DNA of 64,000 bases from Streptomyces sp. NRRL B-24085 (GTDB taxonomy: Bacteria; Actinomycetota; Actinomycetes; Streptomycetales; Streptomycetaceae): contig NZ_LJBR01000029.1 of NCBI RefSeq assembly GCF_001282115.1, forward strand, positions 1 to 64,000, in the 5' to 3' direction. Below are positions 1 through 7,223 of the stretch, piece by piece. Each line of letters begins with the position of its first letter. Position 1 is the stretch's first letter. The position numbers and the translations under genes are program-made. The notes under the pieces were generated by a model. The model had not been told where the DNA came from. It saw only the letters and a list, made by a program, of their open reading frames with translations, and did not search any database.

Positions 1-105
1 CGCCGGGAGGGGCTGCTGCCGCCGTACGTCGGTGCCGTTCGGGCGGGCGCAGCCGGAGGCCAGGGCGGCCGCGGCCAGGAGGACGAGTCCGCCGCGGATC
101 GACAC
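1..105 (-). CDS. Lipoprotein, N-terminal fragment (runs off the window)
   Basis: The minus strand from GTG at 105 reads 35 codons without a stop to the window edge. The peptide begins MSIRGGLVLLAAAALASGC: a short charged start, a hydrophobic stretch and a lipobox LASGC with the lipidated Cys at residue 19. It is therefore a type II signal peptide of an exported lipoprotein. The residues after the Cys (ARPNGTDVRRQQPLPA) look like a flexible tether. The functional domain lies outside the window, so no function can be given. It is transcribed divergently from the methyltransferase gene, sharing about 130 bp of upstream DNA. Confidence 0.6.
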   Translation of the reverse strand, partial: MSIRGGLVLLAAAALASGCARPNGTDVRRQQPLPA

Positions 106-238
106 CCCCCATGCACCATTTTTATAGGTTTGTCCTACTGTTCCCATGGCGCCGGATCCTCGCAGGTCACGGCGTCGCCGCCGGGCCGACACCGCCGCCC
201 GGCAGCGGACCGTCCACCGACTGGCCCACAATGACCCG

Positions 239-1432
239 GTGAACGACCTCGCCCCCCTCCTCACCCCCGAGGGCCGTGCCCTCCTCGACGAAGTGCGCGG
301 CACCGCCCCCGCCGACGAACTCGCCGTCGCCACCCGGCTGCGCCGCGAGCACCCCGCCGAACTGGTCTCCGCGGCGCTCGGCCAGGCCCGGCTGCGGCAG
401 CGGGCGGAGGCGAAGTTCGGAGCCGGGGACGCGGGGCGGATGTTCTTCACGCCGAACGGGGTCGAGCAGTCGACGCGGGCGAGCGTGGCCGCCTACCGGG
501 CCCTCAGGCTGAGCTCCATGGGCGTCACCTCCGTGGCGGACCTGTGCTGCGGGATCGGCGGCGACGCCATCGCGCTGGCCCGGGCCGGGATCCGGGTCCT
601 CGCGGTGGACCGGGACCCGCTGACGGCGGCGGCCGCCCGGGCCAACGCGGAGGCCCTCGGGCTCGCCGGCCTGATCGACGTACGGGAGGCGGACGTCACG
701 GAGGTCGACACGGCCCCCTACGACGCCGTGTTCGTGGATCCGGCGCGGCGCGGCGGGCGGGGCCGCATCTTCGACCCGGAGGCCTACTCGCCGCCCCTGT
801 CATGGGCGGTCCGGGCCGCTCTCAAGGCCCCGCACGCGGCACTGAAGGTCGCGCCGGGCATCCCGCACGAGGCGGTCCCGGCCGAGGCCGAGGCGGAGTG
901 GATCTCCGACGGCGGGGACGTGAAGGAGGCGGTGCTGTGGTTCGGCACCGCACCGGGGGCGGTCCGGGCGACACTGCTGCCGGGACCGCGGACCCTGCTC
1001 GGCCGCGGGCTGCCCGACCCCGAAGTCCGTTCCGTGGGGCGGTACCTGTACGAGCCGGACGGTGCCGTCATCCGCGCCCATCTGGTCGCCGAGGTGGCGC
1101 AGGAGGTCGAGGGCGGACTCGTCGACCCCACCATCGCGTACGTGACCTCGGACGCCCTGCTGGCGACGCCGTACGCCACCGCCTACGAGATCACCGACCG
1201 GCTCCCCTTCAACGTGAAGAAGCTGAAGGCGCTGCTGCGCGAGCGGGAGGTCGGCATCCTGACGGTGAAGAAGCGGGGCTCGGCGGTCGAGCCGGAGGAA
1301 CTACGACGCAAGGCGCTCCCGAAGCCGCAGGGGACGAACGCGGTGACGGTCTTCCTCACCCGGGTGGCGGGGGCACCGACGATGCTGATCGGCGCTCCCG
1401 CGCGGGCCGTCACCGGCGCCGGGCCGTCCTGA
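239..1432 (+). CDS. Class I SAM-dependent methyltransferase with THUMP-like C-terminus
   Basis: A 397-residue protein from the GTG at 239; an in-frame ATG at 146 would add 31 Arg-rich residues that do not look conserved. The SAM-binding motif I is VADLCCGIGGDAIALA near residues 100-115, followed by the acidic ribose-binding residue in VLAVDRD. A catalytic-type motif VFVDPARRGGRGRIFDP follows. The C-terminal part (LTVKKRGSAVEPEELRRK to the end) resembles the THUMP-like domain found after Rossmann methyltransferases in actinobacteria. The family is expected to methylate RNA, but no substrate can be read from the sequence. Confidence 0.85.
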   Translation: MNDLAPLLTPEGRALLDEVRGTAPADELAVATRLRREHPAELVSAALGQARLRQRAEAKFGAGDAGRMFFTPNGVEQSTRASVAAYRALRLSSMGVTSVADLCCGIGGDAIALARAGIRVLAVDRDPLTAAAARANAEALGLAGLIDVREADVTEVDTAPYDAVFVDPARRGGRGRIFDPEAYSPPLSWAVRAALKAPHAALKVAPGIPHEAVPAEAEAEWISDGGDVKEAVLWFGTAPGAVRATLLPGPRTLLGRGLPDPEVRSVGRYLYEPDGAVIRAHLVAEVAQEVEGGLVDPTIAYVTSDALLATPYATAYEITDRLPFNVKKLKALLREREVGILTVKKRGSAVEPEELRRKALPKPQGTNAVTVFLTRVAGAPTMLIGAPARAVTGAGPS

Positions 1433-1465
1433 GCAACTCCCTGTGTGCGACCGCGCGGGAACCGT

Positions 1466-2734
1466 TCACCCGCCGCACTCCCGCGCCCTGTCCAGCAGCA
1501 GCTCCCGCTCGCGTTCGTTGCGGGTCAGGGCGGCCGCGCGTTCGAACTCGGCGCGGGCCTCCGTCGTGCGGCCGAGGCGGCACAGGAGGTCGCCGCGCAC
1601 GCTCGGCAGCAAGTGATAGTCGAGCAGGGCGGGTTCGTCGGTTAGGGCGTCGACGATCTCCAGGGCCGGGGCCGGGCCCTCCGCCATGGAGACGGCGACC
1701 GCGCGGTTGAGTTCGACGACCGGGGAGGGGGCGCGGGCGGCGAGCAGGGCGTAGAGGGTGGCGATGGACCGCCAGTCGGTCTCCTCGTAGGAGTACGCGT
1801 GCGCGTGGCAGGCGGCGATGGTGGCCTGGAGAGCGTAAGGGCCGGGGGCGCCGGTGGTTGTGGCCTCGGCGCGGCCCAGGGCTTTGATGCCGCGGGCGAT
1901 GAGCATGCGGTTCCAGCGGCTGCGGTTCTGGTCCTTGAGGAGGACGGGCTCGCCGTGCGGGCCGGTGCGGGCGGCCGTGCGGGAGGCCTGGAACTCCAAC
2001 AGGGCGGCCAGGCCGTGCACTTCGGGTTCCTTGGGCATGAGCGCGGACAGCAGGCGGGCCAGCCGCAGGGCGTCCTCGCACAGGGAGGGGCGCAGCCAGT
2101 CGTCGCCGGCGGTGGCCGCGTACCCCTCGTTGAAGATCAGGTAGATGACGTCCAGGACCGAGCCGAGGCGGGCCTCGCGGTCGGGGCCGTAGGGGACCTC
2201 GAAGGCGATGTTCTTCGTGGCGAGGGTCCGTTTGGCGCGCACGATCCGCTGGGCGACCGTGGCCTCCGGGACGAGGAAGGCGCGGGCGATCTCCGGGGTG
2301 GTGAGACCGCCGAGCAGGCGCAGGGTGAGGGCGGTGCGGGCCTCCGCGGACAGCACCGGGTGACAGGTGGTGAAGACGAGCCTGAGCAGGTCGTCGTCGA
2401 TGTCCTCGGGATCGGCGGGCTCCTCAGGCGGGGCGGACTCCGACAGGTCCCGGCCGATCTCGGCCAGCTTGCGGGCGTAGTTCTCCCGGCGGCGGACCAG
2501 GTCGACGGCCTTGCGCCGGGCGATGGCCATGAGCCAGGCGCCCGGGTTGTCGGGGACGCCGTCGCGCGGCCACTGCTCCAGCGCGGCGACGAGTGCGTCC
2601 TGCGCGATTTCCTCGGCGATGCCGACGTCCCGGACGACCCGGGTGACACCGGCGATGATGCGCGGCGACTCCATGCGGAAGACGGTCTCGACGGAGGACC
2701 GGGCGTCGGTGCGGGAGGGCTGTGAGGTGGTCAC
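1466..2734 (-). CDS. ECF RNA polymerase sigma factor, ECF42-like with long C-terminal extension
   Basis: A 422-aa protein, about twice the usual ECF length. Region 2 spans roughly residues 25-90 (IAEEIAQDALVAALEQWP, then PGAWLMAIARRKAVDLVRRR). Region 4 is near residues 130-180, with the helix-turn-helix GLTTPEIARAFLVPEATVAQRIVRAKR. About 230 further residues form the helical extension typical of the ECF42 group (DDWLRPSLCEDALRLARLLS onward). In that group the sigma factor is encoded beside a DGPF-domain protein, and here one lies 60 bp upstream in the same direction. No anti-sigma factor is adjacent, so the extension probably controls activity (inference). Confidence 0.9.
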   Translation of the reverse strand: MTTSQPSRTDARSSVETVFRMESPRIIAGVTRVVRDVGIAEEIAQDALVAALEQWPRDGVPDNPGAWLMAIARRKAVDLVRRRENYARKLAEIGRDLSESAPPEEPADPEDIDDDLLRLVFTTCHPVLSAEARTALTLRLLGGLTTPEIARAFLVPEATVAQRIVRAKRTLATKNIAFEVPYGPDREARLGSVLDVIYLIFNEGYAATAGDDWLRPSLCEDALRLARLLSALMPKEPEVHGLAALLEFQASRTAARTGPHGEPVLLKDQNRSRWNRMLIARGIKALGRAEATTTGAPGPYALQATIAACHAHAYSYEETDWRSIATLYALLAARAPSPVVELNRAVAVSMAEGPAPALEIVDALTDEPALLDYHLLPSVRGDLLCRLGRTTEARAEFERAAALTRNERERELLLDRARECGG

Positions 2735-2794
2735 AGCCCCCCATTCGACACCGTCACGGCCGTACAGCCAAGGAGGACGGACCGCCCCCGGGGC

Positions 2795-3151
2795 TCAGCC
2801 CTCCACGATCTCCCGCACCTCGCAGGTGACCGTCCAGTGCTCCTCGTGGACCTTCAGGAAGCGCTTGGTCCACTCGACCGCCTCGGCCATGTCCTTGGCC
2901 TGCACGATCGCGTAGCCGCCGACGACCTCCTTGGCCTCGGTGAAGGGCCCGTCGGTCACCGACAGCTCGCCCTTCTCCCACCGCACCCGGGTGCCCTGCG
3001 CGGTCGGCGTGAGCCCGGCGGTGTCGAGCAGCACCCCGGCCTTCGTCATCTCCTCGATCAGCTCGCCCATGCGCTGCATCAGCGCGTCGCTGGGGCCCTC
3101 GGCGGGGGCGTTCTGCTCGTCGATCCGGACCATCGACAGGTAACGCGGCAT
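2795..3151 (-). CDS. YciI/DGPF-domain protein, partner of the ECF42 sigma factor
   Basis: A 118-aa ferredoxin-like-fold protein of the YCII/DGPF family. The signature TDGPFTEAKEVVGGYAIVQA is at about residues 65-85. It starts at an ATG preceded by GAGGAG at ideal spacing. The gene is 60 bp upstream of the ECF42 sigma gene and probably cotranscribed with it. This pairing is a known genomic hallmark of ECF42. The biochemical role of DGPF proteins is not established; a small-molecule or stress-sensing role is only a guess. Confidence 0.9.
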   Translation of the reverse strand: MPRYLSMVRIDEQNAPAEGPSDALMQRMGELIEEMTKAGVLLDTAGLTPTAQGTRVRWEKGELSVTDGPFTEAKEVVGGYAIVQAKDMAEAVEWTKRFLKVHEEHWTVTCEVREIVEG

Positions 3152-3213
3152 GGTGACTCCTCGGTCGGTGCGGGGCCGGTCCTTCCCGGCCTCTCACCAG
3201 TGCGTCGATCGGA

Positions 3214-3269
3214 AGGGCCCGGGATCGACAGACTCCGCGGATTTCTTCGGAGAATGTTTCCCGGGCCCT
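3214..3269 (-). terminator. Long-arm hairpin after the FG-GAP gene
   Basis: A perfect 11-bp inverted repeat (AGGGCCCGGGA at 3214-3224, TCCCGGGCCCT at 3259-3269) encloses 34 nt. The loop contains a second small CTCCG/CGGAG stem. It lies 20 bp past the stop of the secreted FG-GAP gene and 63 bp before the DGPF gene start. It most likely terminates the former transcript, but an operator role for the DGPF-ECF promoter is possible. Confidence 0.55.
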
Positions 3270-3288
3270 CAAGCATGCGCCTGACCTG

Positions 3289-4701
3289 CTACGACAGCGA
3301 GCCGCCGAACGTCGCCCGCTCGATCGGCGCCCCGACCGTGCGGGGGCCGAAGGTGAACGCCGCGTCCGTCACGATGCCGGTCGGACGGCCGCGCAGCGAC
3401 CAGACCGCGCCTTCACCGGTGTTCCCGCCCTCGACCATGTTCTCGCGGGAGGCCGCCGCCGCGAGGTCCGCGTAGCCGTTGCCGTTGATGTCGTGGATGC
3501 TGACCGAGTCGCCGAAGTTGTCACTCGACTCGGCGGCGCCGGGGACGCCGTCGGTGTCCTGGGTGAAGCCCTGGGAGCCCGTGCCGGTCAGGCCGTCGCG
3601 GCTGCCGTAGAGGACGTTGACCATGCCCGCCCCGGCCTTGTCGCCGAGCTTCTCGCCGGGCGAGCCCACGGCCACGTCGGCGTAGCCGTCGTTGTTGACG
3701 TCGCCGACCGCCACCGCGTCGCCGAAGCGGTCCTCCTCCTCCTTGGCGCCGGGGACGTCCGCGGTGTCCTGGCTGTACGACTTCCAGGTCGACTCCGGCT
3801 TCAGACCGGAGGCCGAGCCGAGGGCCACGGTGACCGTGGAGTCGTTCGGGACGCCCCGGACGACGTCGTCGTAGCCGTCGCCGTTGACGTCGCCGAAGGC
3901 CGCCGGGCCGGTCCCGTCGGGGGAGGAGGCGACATAGGTGAAGGCGCCCCCGGAGGCGTTGGCCAGGTAGAGCTGGGAGCCGATGCCGCCGTCGCCGAGG
4001 TAGACGGTCGTCGCGAGGTCGTCGCGGCCGTCGCCGTTGACGTCCCCGGCGGCCACGTGCATCAGGTCGTAGGGCTCCAGCCTGGGCGAGCCGAAGTCCC
4101 GCGTGGCGGTCGGCTTCCCGTCCCGGGAGATCGGGCCCTGCCAGACGGTGACCTCGGTGCCGAGCGGGTCGTCGCCCGGGGAGCGGCCGCCGCGGAACAG
4201 GACCAGGTCCGGCCAGCTGTCACCGTCGAAGTCGCCCGCCTGGGTGGTCGACGCGGGCACGGACACCGCGCCGGACAGGCCCTCCTTGGAGCCCCAGACG
4301 ACGACCGCGTCCCGGTTCGGGTCAGCCTGTCCGATGATCAGGTCGGTGCGGCCGTCGCCGTCCAGGTCCCCCGTGGACAGCTGGTAGCCGAAGTTCTCGC
4401 CCGCGGCGGGATCGCCGGGGATTCCGCTGGTGGAGCGGCTGATGACGGTGCGGCTGTCCTTGGTCAGGCCGTGCGGGCCGCCGTACATGACGGTGACGTA
4501 GCCCGCCCCCTTCTTGCCGCCGATCGTGGCGATCGGGGCGCCGACGGCGAGGTCCTTGTAGCCGTCCCCGTTGAAGTCGTCCTGGACGGCCTTGGATTCG
4601 GCCGCCGTGGCGCTGCCGGCGAGGGCGGGAATCCCGCCGAGCGCGAGCACTCCGGCGATCAGCGGCACGGACCAGGCTTTGTACGAACGCGAGTTGGACA
4701 T
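3289..4701 (-). CDS. Secreted FG-GAP/VCBS repeat (integrin-alpha-like) protein
   Basis: A 470-aa exported protein. A signal peptide covers residues 1 to about 33, ending ALAGSATAA. The rest carries at least seven FG-GAP repeats with calcium-loop signatures, for example DFNGDGYKDLAVGAP, DLDGDGRTDLIIGQ, DVNGDGRDDLATT, DVNGDGYDDVVRGVP and DVNNDGYADVAVGSP. Seven repeats predict a complete seven-bladed beta-propeller with calcium in the DxNGDGxxD loops. Such proteins are abundant in Streptomyces secretomes; binding partners are unknown. A strong GGGGGAAC ribosome site precedes the ATG. No catalytic domain is visible. Confidence 0.85.
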   Translation of the reverse strand: MSNSRSYKAWSVPLIAGVLALGGIPALAGSATAAESKAVQDDFNGDGYKDLAVGAPIATIGGKKGAGYVTVMYGGPHGLTKDSRTVISRSTSGIPGDPAAGENFGYQLSTGDLDGDGRTDLIIGQADPNRDAVVVWGSKEGLSGAVSVPASTTQAGDFDGDSWPDLVLFRGGRSPGDDPLGTEVTVWQGPISRDGKPTATRDFGSPRLEPYDLMHVAAGDVNGDGRDDLATTVYLGDGGIGSQLYLANASGGAFTYVASSPDGTGPAAFGDVNGDGYDDVVRGVPNDSTVTVALGSASGLKPESTWKSYSQDTADVPGAKEEEDRFGDAVAVGDVNNDGYADVAVGSPGEKLGDKAGAGMVNVLYGSRDGLTGTGSQGFTQDTDGVPGAAESSDNFGDSVSIHDINGNGYADLAAAASRENMVEGGNTGEGAVWSLRGRPTGIVTDAAFTFGPRTVGAPIERATFGGSLS

Positions 4702-4804
4702 CGGTGTTCCCCCTGGTTACTGCAATGTGGTCACCGCAACAGACACCACTGGTCGCTCATTGGTTGCAGCGTCGCCCGTTTTTTCGGTGCACACGTCAGC
4801 GAAA

Positions 4805-4863
4805 ACCTCGGCGAGGACCTCGCGGGGACCTCAGCGGAGACCTCAGCGGGGACCTCAGCGGAG
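4805..4863. repeat. 12-bp minisatellite at the 3' end of the LCP gene
   Basis: Five tandem units of about 12 bp: ACCTCGGCGAGG, ACCTCGCGGGG (one base short), ACCTCAGCGGAG, ACCTCAGCGGGG and ACCTCAGCGGAG. The TCA of the last unit, at 4855-4857, is the stop codon of the leftward LCP gene, so the array starts in its final codons and extends downstream. Confidence 0.8.
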
Positions 4864-5889
4864 CGACTCCCACAGCTCGCTCGCCGCCGGTTCCTCCGCC
4901 ACCACCCGGTTGGGGTCCGAGGGGGCGGTGACGACCGGCATGGTCACGGTCTTCACGTCGTCCGCCGCCAGGCCCTTCAGACTCTCGCCGAGGGTCGTCA
5001 GCTCGGTCAGGGAGTCGAGACCGGTGTCGGTGGTGAGGCTGCCGGTGACGGCGTCGGCGACCGAGTACAGCTTGGCGGGGCTGGTCAGGAGGCTCGTCGA
5101 GGAGATCTGCTCCAGCAGGGCCTTCACCAGTCGCTGCTGGAGGCCGATGCGGCCCAGGTCGCTGCCGTCGCCTATGCCGTGCCGGGTGCGGGCGAGCGCG
5201 AGGGCCTGCTTGCCGTCGAGGTGGTGGGTGCCCGCCTTCAGGGTGAGGTGGCTGTCGGCGTCGTCGATGTCCTCGTCCGTGGTCACCGTGACCCCGCCGA
5301 GGGCGTTCACCAGTCGGGCGAAGCCCGAGAAGTCGATCTCGATGTAGTGGTCCATGCGGACGTCCGTGATCGACTCGACGGTCTTGACCGCGCACACCGG
5401 ACCGCCCACCGCGTAGGCGCTGTTGAACATGGCGCCGTACGAGACCGCCGTGTCGCCGCCGCTCTCCAGCGGGCAGGACGGGCGGGTGACGAGGGTGTCG
5501 CGCGGGATGCTGACGACGGTGGCCGTCGTGCGGCCCGCGTCGATGTGCACGACCATCGCGGTGTCGGACCGGGCGCCGGTGCTGCTGCCGCCGCCGAGCG
5601 CCTGGTTCTCCCTGCCGCTGCGTGAGTCGGAGCCCAGGACCAGGATGTTGACGGACTCGGTGGGCAGCGGTGCCGCGTCGGAGGCCGAAGGGGTCGGGGT
5701 CGCCTTGGCGGGACGGTCGTCGCCGAGCGCGCTGTTGATGTCGACGCTCTTGATGTTGCTGTTGAGGTGCCAGTACGCCCAGCCCGCCGCGGCGCATCCC
5801 GCGACCAGGGTGCCCGCGAGTGCGAGGCCGACGGCCTTCAGCACGCTCGGCCGCCGACCCGCTCGTCTGTCCTCGCCGTCTCCGCTCAC
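4855..5889 (-). CDS. LytR-CpsA-Psr (LCP) family cell-wall glycopolymer ligase
   Basis: A 344-aa type II membrane protein with one N-terminal membrane segment (about residues 17-40). The LCP domain follows: VLGSDSR, RSDTAMVVHID, VSIPRDTLV, and later ALARTRHGIGDGSDLGRIGLQQR. These Asp and Arg residues bind the pyrophosphate and metal of polyprenyl-linked substrates. LCP enzymes transfer teichoic acids, arabinogalactan or capsular polymers from lipid carriers to peptidoglycan; the polymer here is unknown. The GTG start at 5889 lacks a good Shine-Dalgarno. A perfect LacI-type palindrome lies about 90 bp upstream. Confidence 0.9.
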   Translation of the reverse strand: MSGDGEDRRAGRRPSVLKAVGLALAGTLVAGCAAAGWAYWHLNSNIKSVDINSALGDDRPAKATPTPSASDAAPLPTESVNILVLGSDSRSGRENQALGGGSSTGARSDTAMVVHIDAGRTTATVVSIPRDTLVTRPSCPLESGGDTAVSYGAMFNSAYAVGGPVCAVKTVESITDVRMDHYIEIDFSGFARLVNALGGVTVTTDEDIDDADSHLTLKAGTHHLDGKQALALARTRHGIGDGSDLGRIGLQQRLVKALLEQISSTSLLTSPAKLYSVADAVTGSLTTDTGLDSLTELTTLGESLKGLAADDVKTVTMPVVTAPSDPNRVVAEEPAASELWESLR

Positions 5890-5975
5890 AGGGAGGAACG
5901 TAAGTCCGAATTATTACGAGGAACGCCTCGCGGACGGCTTTCTTCGGAAAATCTCAGACTTCCCGTCGGGGCTCT

Positions 5976-5988
5976 CCGAAAGTTTCGG
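5976..5988. promoter_or_regulatory. Perfect LacI-family-type operator CCGAAAGTTTCGG
   Basis: A 13-bp perfect palindrome between the LCP gene start (5889) and the lacI stop (6025). It fits the CGAA-N3-TTCG pattern, which to my recollection resembles the CGAA/TTCG operator reported for the xylosidase regulator BxlR in Streptomyces. A weaker match (CGAAACATTCG) overlaps the GH3 promoter. Confidence 0.5.
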
Positions 5989-6024
5989 CCGTGCAACCGA
6001 TTGGCTCGGAGGCGTGGGGCGCCC

Positions 6025-7092
6025 CTAGGCGTCCCCGTGCAGCTCAGCGCAGCTGCTCCGCACCACCAGGCTCGTCGCCAGCTCCACCCGGGTCGCCGCC
6101 GGGTTGCCGCCGTCCCGGCCCAGGTCGAGCACCAGCTTGGCCGCGGCCTCGGCCATCTCGGTCAGCGGCTGCCGTACGGTCGTCAGCGGCGGCCCCACCC
6201 AGGGCGCCACCGGAAGGTCGTCGAAGCCGACCACGCTCAGGTCCTCGGGGATGCGCAGTCCCAGCTCGCGCGCGGCCTCGTAGACGCCGAGCGCCTGGAG
6301 GTCGTTGCCCGCGAAGACGGCCGTGGGCCGGTCCGGGCGGCGCAGCAGTTCCAGGCCCTGGCGGTAGCCGGTCTCGTGGTGGAAGTCGCCGGGCATGATC
6401 AGTTCGGGGTCGACGGGCAGCCCGGCGGTCTCCAGCGCGGCCCGGTAGCCGTCCACGCGGGCGCGGCTGCACATCATGCGGGAGGGCCCGCTGATCGCGC
6501 CGATCCTGCGGTGCCCCAGTTCGACCAGGTGGCGGGTCGCGGCGAGCCCGCCCTGCCAGTTGGTCGCGCCGATGGAGGGCACGTCGGCGCCCGGATCGCC
6601 AGCCGGGTCCATCACCACGAACGGGATCGACCTGCTGTTGAGCAGCGCGCGCTGGGACTCGTCGAGCCCGGACAGCACGAGGACCACGCCGTACGGGCGC
6701 CGGGCGGCGACCTGGTCGGCCCAGGTCCGCCCGGGGGTGAGCCGTCCCGCGCTCTCGCTCAGGACGACGCTCAGCCCGGCATCGCGGGCCACGTTCTCCA
6801 CGCCCCGGATGACCTCCATCGCCCACGCGCTCTCCAGCTCGTGGAAGACCAGGTCGATCAGGGGCGAACGGCTCGCCTCGGCACGCCGGCGCCGGTAGCC
6901 GTGCGCACGCAGCAGGTCCTCGACGCGGGCGCGGGTCGCGGGCGCGACATCGGCCCGGCCGTTGAGGACCTTCGAAACTGTCGGCGCCGAGACGCCGGCC
7001 TCCCGGGCGATCTCGGCGAGGGTCGCGGTCTGCTGCGACCGTCCCACCGCAGGGGATGTCGTCCGGGTTTCAGCGGGCTCCGGGGGTGTCAT
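6025..7092 (-). CDS. LacI-family transcriptional repressor of the adjacent GH3 gene
   Basis: A 355-aa regulator. The LacI helix-turn-helix lies at about residues 24-50 (LAEIAREAGVSAPTVSKVLN), followed by the hinge region to GYRRRRAE. The remaining 280 residues are a periplasmic-binding-protein-like sensor domain (LIDLVFHELESAWAMEVIRG, then VVGFDDLPVAPWVGPPLTTV near the C-terminus). It is divergent from a GH3 glycosidase gene with 131 bp between starts, the usual layout of a sugar-responsive repressor and its target. The inducer is probably a xylo- or gluco-oligosaccharide, inferred only from the neighbour. Confidence 0.9.
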   Translation of the reverse strand: MTPPEPAETRTTSPAVGRSQQTATLAEIAREAGVSAPTVSKVLNGRADVAPATRARVEDLLRAHGYRRRRAEASRSPLIDLVFHELESAWAMEVIRGVENVARDAGLSVVLSESAGRLTPGRTWADQVAARRPYGVVLVLSGLDESQRALLNSRSIPFVVMDPAGDPGADVPSIGATNWQGGLAATRHLVELGHRRIGAISGPSRMMCSRARVDGYRAALETAGLPVDPELIMPGDFHHETGYRQGLELLRRPDRPTAVFAGNDLQALGVYEAARELGLRIPEDLSVVGFDDLPVAPWVGPPLTTVRQPLTEMAEAAAKLVLDLGRDGGNPAATRVELATSLVVRSSCAELHGDA

Positions 7093-7120
7093 GGCGGCGA
7101 TCGTATCCCTGCGCGACCTC

Positions 7121-7149
7121 TTGACGAACCCTTCTGGCGGCCCTAGGTT
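7121..7149 (+). promoter_or_regulatory. Promoter of the GH3 glycosidase gene
   Basis: TTGACG (7121-7126), a 17-bp spacer and TAGGTT (7144-7149) make a near-consensus HrdB-type promoter. Transcription would begin near 7156, inside the repeat region at 7154-7183. Confidence 0.65.
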
Positions 7150-7153
7150 CCCA

Positions 7154-7183
7154 AAACATTCGGATGATATATCGAAACATTCG
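7154..7183. promoter_or_regulatory. Putative LacI operator: AAACATTCG direct repeat
   Basis: AAACATTCG occurs at 7154-7162 and 7175-7183, 21 bp apart or two helical turns, straddling the predicted transcription start. The second copy lies within CGAAACATTCG, a CGAA-N3-TTCG palindrome. This suits repression by the divergent LacI protein. Confidence 0.5.
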
Positions 7184-7223
7184 CGAGGTCGTCGACCTGA
7201 CAGTCGAGCCCGACAGGAGTTAC

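Noticed and set aside
3493..5625. 710-codon rightward frame over the FG-GAP and LCP genes
   Set aside because: Repetitive Val/Gly/Asp translation mirrors the FG-GAP repeats; no start signal.
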